DNA of 64,000 nucleotides from Heliocidaris erythrogramma (taxonomy: Eukaryota; Echinodermata; Echinoidea; Camarodonta; Echinometridae), in the NCBI GenBank assembly GCA_025617745.1, contig CM046873.1:25217547-25281546 (forward strand), in the 5' to 3' direction. The notes below the pieces were generated by a model. That model did not search any database. It saw nothing but the letters and a program-made list of their open reading frames with translations, and had not been told where the DNA came from. Shown one piece after another: positions 12,852-24,000 of the stretch (the stretch's first letter is position 1; each line of letters begins with the position of its first letter). A program made the position numbers and the translations under genes.

Positions 12852-14879
12852 CTATATTATTGTTTATACATCTGCAGTGTGACCAGAAATTAAATTATGC
12901 TAAAAAGAATGGGAAATTATGCTAAATAATTATATTGTTTTGGGGTGCGTTTTTACGCTCAAATTCTCTGACAAGCAAAACAAAAACAAAACCAAAAAAC
13001 AACCAACCAACCAAAAAAAAAAAAAAAAAAGCGGGGAGGGGGGGGGGGGGGGTTATCAGCATTTTCGGGTGTCTTTTTACTCCAAAAGTGTCTGAAAAGC
13101 AACAGAGAAAAAAGGGTAATCTGCATTTTCTCTAAAATTGTGCTCAAATTATGCCAGATTGAGCCAATTATAGGCATATTGCTAAATGTTAAAAGGGTCA
13201 AAATAGCATTTATGGCAACTCTGGCAACTATGATCATTATGTGAAATGAAGGAAAACAAATAAAATGTACTTTGTTGAAACAAAATTACTATTTAAAACA
13301 TTATTTCATAAAAGCAAAGAAATACATGGAATATATGCATGGTAGACAGCATGTCACAGCCCAATTTGCATTAATTTTGAAAAAAAAAATGCACTTCACC
13401 TTAATTAAAAGCGTAATGTGCTGCTATATAATTATAGAACTATAGAATACTATGCTAATTTTTGGTTTGAAATAAAAAGAAATGAATGAAATCAATTTTA
13501 CAAACAATAATAAATCTGGAAAGGAGGCATACAAAAGGCATTCATGTACAGAGAGTTTGTTGACATAGGTGTACCAAAAGTAATGAAATAAAACAGGGCC
13601 GACACCATCGGAAACAAAATTCGCATCTGTATCCCACACGGTCCACAAAATTAATGACCGCCAATTATTTAACATGGGACGAACATATAGCCAATGTTTC
13701 AACATCTATTTCACATTGTGTAGGAATTATAATAACTACATGTATAGTATGATTTATTTTAGGGTACATTAGGTCGACACCTAACAATGCGGTTTATTCC
13801 GTCATAATAGCGACCCCTACATTAGGTAGACAGTTGGTACATTAGGTCGATAGTTGAACAAAGAAAAAGAACAAAAACTGTCCTCCTAATGTACCCATTA
13901 GGGGTATATATATAATACTATATTGATGTCACATATTACATATTGTAATATTGTTTGGGAGTCATTTAAATTTAAAAAAATATTATTTCCTTTTATTGCA
14001 AAAGAAAGCTATTCGTTTATGTGCAGGTGGTGGATTTTATGATCATACAGGTCTATCATATTTATCGATTCAATACATCGAAAATTGACGATATTCATAT
14101 TTTTCAAATTGCTTCATTGATGTATCGGTTCCACTTCCGTCAAATTCCGAGTATACGTTTTTTGTATTCATTCATTCTGTTTAATGAAATAAAAAGAGAA
14201 TGTAGCTCGAGAGCTGAAATTGTTCAATTTACAAAAGTGAAGCATATAAAATACATATTCCATGTTTTGCTTAACTCTGCATGCAATATATAAGTATCCT
14301 AGAAGAATTTCTTCAAATATTCATCTTATGAACCCAGTAACTTCACTTACCCATAAATCGATAAATCGATAAAACATGTTGGTCCTGCCTATGGAATAAT
14401 ACTACCTTGAAACATACAATGTTACCCTACAATAACCAGGTTTCAAAAAGAATTTTAAAAAGTCCATTTTAAGCTGGTAGGCCTATATGCACAAAAGTCA
14501 TTAATTTCGTTATTTTGGTGTAGTCTTTGTCCCCCTCCCCTTTCGGCTTTTTATTGTATTTGAAATACAGTACAATTTACAATGTACAATTCTATGTTAT
14601 TGTACTGTATTCATCTCGATGTAGAACCGACATTTGATCAATCGAAAAAAGTGGGGGGGGGGGGGGGGGGCTGCACTCCCGCCCCCGGTTCCGCGGCCCA
14701 TGTTTGCACATTTTTATGCTATAGCTCATCCTGGACCTCTCCGGTGCACATTTTCTGAGAAGTTTCCTTTCAATTTCCAGCTATTGTAGTGTACTTCCTT
14801 TTTTCTTTTTTTCTTCCAGATCTGTTTTTATTCTATCTCTCTTTCTTTCATTTTCTCTCAATCGATATTATTACAGGCT
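12852..14879. other. No gene seen
   Basis: AT-rich intergenic sequence upstream of CDC37 with poly-A and poly-G tracts (13015-13052, 14651-14670) and the small MITE at 13762. Frames are short and unrecognised. Confidence 0.55.
13762..13896. mobile_element. Small MITE with GGGTACATTAGG ends
   Basis: gggtacattagg and cctaatgtaccc bound a 135-bp unit with internal tacattaggtcgac/tacattaggtag repeats. No coding. Confidence 0.7.
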
Positions 14880-15030
14880 AAAAGCTAAACGCCATCTGTA
14901 GTTCGAATCGCGTGAAGGGATTTCCCGAATGTTCGTCAATGCATGTACTTGAGCTAGCTAGCTAGCCTGAACTTCCGAAGTGACTGAACTTCCGAAGCGA
15001 AGCACAGAGTCAACAAAACAATACTGAAAA
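14880..15030 (+). promoter_or_regulatory. CDC37 promoter / 5'UTR
   Basis: The 150 bp before the CDC37 ATG holds a direct repeat, tgaacttccgaag, at about 14969-14981 and 14985-14997. Each contains CTTCCG, the complement of the ETS core CGGAAG. No TATA box is seen close by. Tandem ETS-like sites near the start fit a housekeeping promoter, but the transcription start cannot be placed from sequence alone. Confidence 0.5.
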
Positions 15031-15063
15031 ATGGTCGATTACAGCAAGTGGGATCATATTGAG
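15031..15063 (+). CDS. CDC37: CDC37 coding exon 1
   Basis: Encodes residues 1-11, [11 protein letters not shown], ending in phase 0 at a gtaaat donor. The ATG is preceded by aaaa, and the first residues match the invariant CDC37 amino terminus, which fixes the start. The next exon lies 3.8 kb away. Confidence 0.93.
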
Positions 15064-18000
15064 GTAAATTTTTCGCCAAAAAATTATGTAATGTCGTAAA
15101 TTTAATCTGTCTGATCGCATATAGTTTATGCTAAAACATATGTAGAGAATAAAGCGTACTGGCATGACTGGTGGTGATTGTCTTCGGAAAAACATCGCTA
15201 TTTCCGGTGCATGGGACTGTACTGTAGTGTGGGTGATGAATGTGTCCATATTTCGTGCATGACCAAACAACTTCGCGGGCGGTCAGTGTCTCCAGAAGTT
15301 GATAAATTGTCAAATATCTGGCACCACCAATGAAAAGACGAACAGGGGATTATCTTTGGCAGAAATTTTGCCTATCTACAGCATGAATTTGTGACACAAA
15401 AAGTTAGAAGTGAACTGGCATGACTGGATGATACTTGATAGATAGATCTGGAAACCTGACTGCAGACACTCATAGCTACATTCCTATACTTCGTGTGTAT
15501 AATGTAGGCAGTCATACACCTCAACTTTTTAAAACACCACTGCACAAAAGTCACAAACATTCACTCAAAATCGGCATTTAATTTACAAAAACCGACCACT
15601 AAATATCCAAGAAATACAATAAATTCAACTCACCGATGTTGGAAAAGATATTTCCAAAAATCAAATCCGTAATTTACTGTTGATTCTCGCGAAACGAGCT
15701 ATCGGAGTCATTGCGTACATTTCCTGGTCGCCGCGGGCGCTGACATCTCCCCAAAAGAGTTTTGTCCTTAAAAATTCGGTCCCTATGTGGCATACACGGA
15801 AAGTCCCGATTTTCTGTGTGCGCGATCGTAAAGATCGATGTGCGCTTGCGATCCCGAGTTTCTTCGTGGACAAAAATTTTATTGGCCGATTTTAGTCTAA
15901 GACATCGGCAGTATGTAAACAACACGCGATCGCGAAACAAATCGGCGGGGATTTCTCCGGTTTTGGACAAGATTTTGACTTTGGATTTTGCTGAAAATAT
16001 CTAACGGCCATTTGAGGTAGGAGTGAGATTTTTAAGGGCTGAATTTGAAAGCAAGTATTTAAAATATTTATCTTATTTTCCCCCCATACCTTTAGTACTG
16101 TACATGCCAACTATTTTACAGTAATGTAGCCATGAGTGGGGTTAGGGCATGTAGGGTTAGGGTATATATCAGCAGTCCTTCGATTGCTTGGATGTCTCTT
16201 AATTACAAGGTCGTTTGTCAAAATGATAGCCATGAAACATGACATTAGTTGATTTTAGGCTACTTTAATAGGTACTTACAAAACTTTCCGATTGACTGTC
16301 GTCTTTCTTTTCAATGAGGATGATACAAAAAAGGCATATTTATCTCCAAGAGCCTGTACTAAAAACTTCTGTAGGTCGGTGTTTTGCTTGCAATGCGCAT
16401 GCGTCAGCAGCTCCACTATAATACAGACAAGAAGGGAGGATTATGAATATTCATTAGACGAGTGGGCTCGAGCGAGCGCTCGAGATCGGTGGATCACAGT
16501 GGATATATGAATATTCATTATTCCTGTAACGAAAAATATGGAGTCATTGTAATAAATATTCATAGACGCATGTGTAGGCACACCACGAATAGTGGTCATA
16601 TTGACCACTACGAATACAAAATGCAAAAATAGTTCGTATTTTCTGTCGCGTGTAGTAAAGGTATGGGGGGAAAATAAGATAAATATTTTAAATACCTTAC
16701 TTTCAAATTCCGCCCTTAAAAATCTCACTCCTACCTCAAATGGCCGTTAGGAAGAACTTTTGATATTTTCAGCAAAATCCAAAGTCAAAATCTTGTCTAA
16801 AACCGGAGAAATCCCCGCCGATTTGTTTCGCGATCGCGTGTTGTTTACATACTGCCGATGTCTTAGACTAAAATCGGCCAGTACAATTTTTGCCCACGGG
16901 GGGGACTCAACTAATATTGTTGTTTTGTTGTTGATAATTGTTATATATGGCAATCAGTCAACTTTGACTATTATCACCAAGAATTTTTTTATTTTTTTGT
17001 TATCAGACTTTAATCATCTAAAATAATAGTAATACGACTCTTTTTTTTGTGGTTATATAATCTTTTAAAAAAATTATTATTAATTCTTTTTTTTTTTTAA
17101 AGATAAAATGGTGTCATGCCAGGTTACCGGGTCCTGTCGGTTCTAAATTGGCATCGTCCTCACAAACCTGCTCGCCTATTGTACGACGGTTTCTCAGAAA
17201 ACAGATATCAAATATAATCAAAGAAAGATCTTTTCTGAGCAAAATTCTTTTGCGCAATCTTGCATTTCTATCAAAAGGAATTTAATAAAGTTTTATAACA
17301 AGTGCATTGATCTTTTATTTTCAAATAATTGTACAGTATCGAAAAATATAAGCAAACAAGATATGGGCTTTTCATGAAATTGGTGCTGTTATTATTATCA
17401 TCATAAAGAAGATAATAATAAAAATAAAAATACTCAAACAAAACCAAAGAAGTTTTCAAGACAAATATGGTACATTGAAAAGACTTATTTTCCATATGAT
17501 ACGCCTCTCATATTGGTTATTTTGGTTACTTATAGACTTATCAATATACACATGCTTATATAATACTCCTGACCCTTATAAAAGAAAAGGGTCTATTAAT
17601 GGAGTTCTATAACTGTAATGTTGTACAGTGCATGCGCGCCCCCAAAAACGTGTGGAAAGGGTAGTGTTTGCCGGTTACGGTGGGCCACGCGCATGACGCG
17701 TTTAGGATGTCAAAAAGGCAAAATAAGGGTATGCTTCTTCAGTTTGTCATACGCGTTTAGTGTAAATTTTCCCTCATACTTGTCTGAATTTTGTTCGTTT
17801 AGGGGGTAAAAATTTCAAGAAAGCACCCAAAAATACTTTAATGGATAAAACGCGTTTAGGGGGTGTTTGGAAAACCTGTGGTCATGCTTGTGTACAGCAA
17901 TATAGTTGAGTGGTCCTAGCTGTACGAGCTCCTTGGCTTATCAATATGGTAATGGCCTACGGAGCTGTACATGGGATGTATATGCTGTGTGTGGAGGGGG

Positions 18001-21000
18001 ATATCAACAAAAAAAAAGAGATCTAAATATTACCATTTCTCACATAATGCGAGCCATGCAAACCACGCTCGGAGTTTGCTAAAGGGTTACCTTCCAGGAT
18101 GAACTTTAAAAATTTAATGCATTAAAAAAAACAAAGAAACGAAAATCGGCAGGTGTGAGCAGGTTTTTTTTACCTTGCACATGTAACTTTGTATATATGG
18201 GACTACACATGCAAGGTAAGATTTGTGTAGTCCCATATATACAAGTTACATGTGCAAGGTAAGAAAAACCTGATCACACCTGCCGCTTTTTGTTTTTGTT
18301 TTTGTTTTTTATCCATTCAATATTTACAATCTTAGTTGATCCTGTATGGTAACCCCTTTATCGAACTCCGAACGTGGTTTGCATGGCTCACAATATGTGA
18401 GAAATGGTGATATTTAGATCTATTTTTTGTTGTTGATATCCCCCTCCACACACAGCATACGCATCCCATGTACAGCTGCGTAGGCCAGTACCAGATTGAT
18501 AAGCCAAGGAGCTCGTACAGCTAGAGTGGTCCCCCCTGGGAGGAGAAGGAGAATGAGAAGAATGAGAAGAAAACGAAGAAGAAGAATAACTTGCTTACTC
18601 TGTACTATACATAATTAATGCATACATGTAAGTAACCAATCTAAATAATGCAAGGAGGAGGAGGAGAAGAATTCCTATGATGATATAATTCTTGCTTCTT
18701 ACTGTACTACACAATTAATGCATTATAGATCTCATATAAGTAACTAATCCAAATAACTTCTAGAATGTTTTTTTTTCCAAAAAGCAATGGCATGAAAAGT
18801 TCTCTTTAAATCCATGCATAAAGCTGAAATATACTCTGCAACTCAAAGTTTCCATTGATCTGCTACCGTTTTTAATTCTCTGGAATTACAGGTGTCTGAT
18901 GATGAGGATGATACTCATCCTAACATCGACACACCCAGCTTGTTTCGATGGCGGCACAAGGCAAGAGTAGAACGGATGGAAGAGCAGAAGAAGGAAAGAC
19001 AAGAGGTGGAAAAAGGCTCAGAGAAGTAGGTTGAGACAGGGGCATATCCAGGATAAAAAGGAGGAGGGGCACAGTTCTGAAAAAAGTATCTACTAAGCCT
19101 GAGTCGAATCGATTGGTTAGCCGGTGTTCGATCGAAGACATCGAATCCCGAATAAGTTTTGGCAAATTCGGTGCATCGATTTGTAGTCCGCCAGATTTTT
19201 GACTACCGTAGCCACCATGAAAAAATCAAATAAAAAAAGAAACTCCGTAACGTACAGCATAATATATACTAGCAGAGAACGTGAAGGCGACTTCAAAGTT
19301 CAAACTGTTGGCTAACTTTCGCTAATTCGCTCGCGGAGGACGTCGCACTTTACCTGTGCTTTCTCTATGGAAAAAAATTGTTTTGTCGTTACGAACTGAA
19401 GTTGACGATAATTTTCTTGCACTCTCTCTGCATTGTCAATTTGACAATTGTATAATTGAACATGATAAATACGGCAATGAGTACGAGTGTTCCTACTTAA
19501 TTCGCAATAACTAATATCACACTCTCATCAAATTGGCAATTACTTCTGAATGATCTCTGAAGCTGAATGAAGTCGAGTCTATATTGAGCGACGAAAAGTT
19601 TATTTCGTATTGTTTTGTTTTTTTGGCATCGAACAAACGTGTTCCATTCAGCTCTCCAAAGACAAAGTAAGATTATTAATTCTTTGAATTTGAATCATTG
19701 TCGGGTGTGTCGACAATGAGCATCGCTTCGTGCGACACTAGTGATATTTTGGCTAGCCATACGGACTAGAAACTTAAGATTTTGGCTCGTCCGCTGTGAT
19801 TTTTACTAGCCATTGGCTAGCGGGCTATCGTTAATTTCGAGCAGCGAGAGCCCATACATATGCCCGCGATGCCAGCGGACCGGTCACCGGTGCATGGTGC
19901 ATGCACTGCGTGCAACTGTGTGGAACTCTGTTTTCACCGCACATCATTTATCGATTAACCGGTATTCGATCGAATCAAAGCCGTCGAATCCCGGTTTATG
20001 AAATATTCGATATGACTCAGGCTTATTTAGGTACCCCCCCCCAAAAAAAAAAGAAGGGGGAAAATTCTTTTTGTGTACTGAAGGAATACCAGATTGGTTT
20101 TAAGGGGTGGGAAGGCACAGCACAGGCCATTTGTGGTCTAGTGGATAAGTCACGGGACTGTGGATCACATGGTTCGCGGTTCAATTCTCGCCAAGATATT
20201 AATCTACATTTGCCACTCTCCACCCAGGAGTATTAAATGGGTACCTGGTAGGAATTTATTCCTTGAATGCTTTTAGCACCTTAGGGCAGCTCGGCTAAAG
20301 CCAGGGTAATAGTAGTACTTTGTAGGCGCCTTGAGCATCCCCTGGGATGGATATGTGCGTAATATAAATGTAGCTATTATTATTATTAAGAACAGTACTT
20401 GAAGAGCAGAAGGAGAAAAGAGGACATGGCATAGGGCACTGAAAAGTAGGTGGAGAGACAATTTTAATGGAAAATCCACCCTGATGTCAACCTTCATTTG
20501 ATAAAAGCAGAAATAAATATTGGAGAAACAGATAAGCAGAGTTTAGAGGACAATTACTTAAATGGGCTCTTTTTAGAGAGGAACCTCCCTGTGTAACATA
20601 GTTCTCGTGACCAAGGAACGTACTGTGTTATATTGAAACCTTGTTTTATTAATCCTGAACAATGAAATAGGAAGTGGAAATATCAAAAATGATCTTGTTG
20701 GTACGAACATAAGCTTGTTATAAGGTTTGTCTGTGTTATTTTTTAGGAAAAAATTTGCAGCGCAAATTACAATCAGTCTACAGGTTTATTTACACATCAG
20801 GGGCCGTATTCTGAAAACTATGTTAACTTTTATGTTAGTAAAACAATGTTAAATATCATAAAAAAATCAAAATCAGGATAAGTCATTGGTTAATGATTGC
20901 GCAAAGATGACTGTGCCCGCGTAAAGTTAACAGAGACATCTGCGCAAGCACCAATGATTAGTGTTTATTGTGCGCAATTTCAATTTGTTATGACAATTAA

Positions 21001-24000
21001 CATAGTTTTCCTTAACATAAAAGATAACATAGTTTTCAGAATACCGCCCCAGGACCCTATTTCATAAAACTTGTTATCAATAACAAGTGCCTCATTTCTA
21101 TGACAAAGTCGCTCTCAGCCAATCAGATTCAAGGATTTCAGTAGCTTATACAAGCATGTTTTTTTTTCGTGTCAGGGTTCGGAATGCTCTTGAGGACACC
21201 AGGCAATTAATGGAGAATCTCAAGACAAAAGGAGACGAGGTATGTATGATAGCGCCGTCATACGGAACATGACCTGGTGACAGTTAATCTGCAGTGATTT
21301 TCCTATATTTGTCGAATTCCTAACTGACTTCAACCATGGACCCTACAAAATAGCTAACCCCAGCCCTAACCCAAAACCTACCCTAAAACCCTGTCACATC
21401 CCTAACCCTTCTCTTACATGTATGTCAGTGTGTTTTACAAAATAAATCTTGGAGCAAATGTTACTGGAGCAGATGTCGCATCACCACATTTGGGACGTAA
21501 ACATTTTGCGCATTGTTAATCTCACAAACTTGCAGCAATTTTGTACATACCTTTCAAACAAAGGTTGTTCTTGACAACCTGAAAGCTTGCCGGACATAGC
21601 AAGAAAGAATGTATGCAAACTGGATTCCAAGCATTGAGGCTCATTTATAAAAAGCAGGTTAATGGAATAGCTCGTCACTAGGTGCTCAGCGAATACATGT
21701 GCATAAATTTGTATATATTACAGAAGCGGTCTATTGCCAAAATTTTCACTTGTTTAATTATTTTGTGCCATGAAATTTTTGTGTAGTCCTCATATAAGAA
21801 ATGGTGTCAGTTATCCTGAAATATTAGTATTGGTGTGCTAGTATTTATTGCTTTATTCGAAATCATAACCTTAAACTAAGTAAAAACAAATGTACCTATA
21901 TGCAGATTACGTCATTAAAGCTTATGAACAGTAGGCCTCGTGTACAGTTTGGGTAGCAAAAAGGATATTTGGAAAGAAACGTGTTAGATATAGTCTCATG
22001 TTGTTCTCCTTGTATCAAAAGATGTTTGTAGGAGATCATTTGTTATACCATCCATGATTTCCGGTGAATTTCATTGTAAATATCTGTAAGGAACGCTAGA
22101 TCATGGCAATATACTGCCCTACGCTAGGACCTTTCCACTCTGATGGCTCCCCGCTCAATAATCTTGGGGCTTCGCATGCAGATAGATGTGTGTGTCACTG
22201 TGTGTGGTATGCACAACAATCCTTGTAGGTTTTGCCCACGTTTATAGTGTATAGTGCACACTGCTGTTGTTAAGAGTTTACATCCCTGGACCTGTATCTA
22301 AATTATTTTTCGCCTCTCATTTGTTTAATATTCCACTTTAGGATGCAGAATTTTCACAGCATCTTGCTATTTATCAACAAAAATCCAAGAAATCTGACAA
22401 AATTTGTTAAGGTCTTAATTGTACCTTTAAGCCCTGTTCACACATGATGTATAGCTTGGACTTGCCCGATACAAAGATAATTGAGTAAGCAAATAGAGAA
22501 CATGTCATTGTTATGTTGCATGCAGCTACATCTAAAAAAATATTGGGGGGGGGGCGGTTTGGGTTAAAGAGGTAGAGGGAAACCCTGATGTAGTGGGCAT
22601 ATCTGCAATATCCCAATCAGTTACATTGGCAATAGATGCCCAAGGGTTGCAGTTAGCTTTACCCACCAAAGGCAGCTGACACCAGGTACACTCAGCAAAA
22701 AAAAAAAAAGAGAAGAAAATGGACACTATTTATAGTTAAGATTTTCAAATAAATATTTATTATATTATATAAACCTATATCTTTCATGTACAAAATAAAC
22801 ATAATTTCAGTAATTTAAATAATCCTCTTTAAGATGATGCAATTGGAATCATACCATTCATGCACGAGTGAGCTTTTAGCCATTTAACAACAAAGGAGTC
22901 TGAAAGAAAATTGCAAAAATGGGGCATCTGGCTATTCAAATGTTGATGAGTATTTCCATCTCGTAGAGTCAAATTAAAGCAATGAAAAAAAAAAAATCAC
23001 GAGAAACACTCAAATGCAGTCCTGAGACTACAGTGGACATCCAGAGCTCAATCCTCCTCATTGTTTCTCATTCTTTGTTTCATTGTTGAACAAGAATGTC
23101 TTACAGATGCACATGCTCACTAACTGTTGAATGGCTACTTGCTATATTTGTGCAATTTTCTTAATCAGATTTTTTAACGGTGAAATGAATGTGCCCATCC
23201 GATCGTGAAAGTTCAGAACTTGATCTTAATTGATGTTGGCAGAGTATTAATTATTTTTCTTTAATTTGATATACATGTTGTGATATTTTATTGATGGCTT
23301 ATATGAAAATATAAACAGCTTTGCTACTACAGTGGAACCATGTGATTACAAACTCCTTGGAACTCCTTGGAACCAAGAAAAATACCTCTTTATATCGAAA
23401 CCTTGTTACATCAGGGCTAAAAAACAATAGAATACAAAGAAGTGTGACCAAGAAAATTACCTTATAACAAGAGTTTGTTATTGTGTTCTTTTTAACGAAG
23501 TTCCACTGTACTATAGTCGAATGGCATGGCAAAAACCACTCTTCAAAGCTCGGTGCCAGGAAGGAGAAGAAAAGGGAGACAGCGGAAAAGATGGGAAGAC
23601 ATTATCAAAAAATGGACAGGCTTATCCGTTAGCAATTGTCAAGGAATAGCGAAGGACAGAACAAGATGGCCGGGAGTGGTCAAACTATCATCATTGGTGC
23701 CCCTAAGACCAGGAGGTTATGGGCCATGATGACATGTACAGTATTACTACTACTACTACCTGTACATGTACTACTACTTCTACTATTACTATTACTATTA
23801 CTATTACTATTACTTCTACTATTACTATTACTATTACTTCTACTATTACTATTACTATTACTTCTACTATTACTATTACTATTACTTCTACTATTACTAT
23901 TACTATTACTTCTACTATTACTATTACTATTACTTCTACTATTACTATTACTATTACTTCTACTATTACTATTACTACTACTTCTATTACTATTACTATT

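Noticed and set aside
14969-14997. Heat-shock element before CDC37
   Set aside because: GAA and TTC blocks are present but their spacing does not fit nGAAnnTTCn; the ETS reading is better.
20126-20195. Possible functional tRNA gene
   Set aside because: A and B boxes are present but the acceptor stem does not pair, and a SINE body and ATT tail follow.
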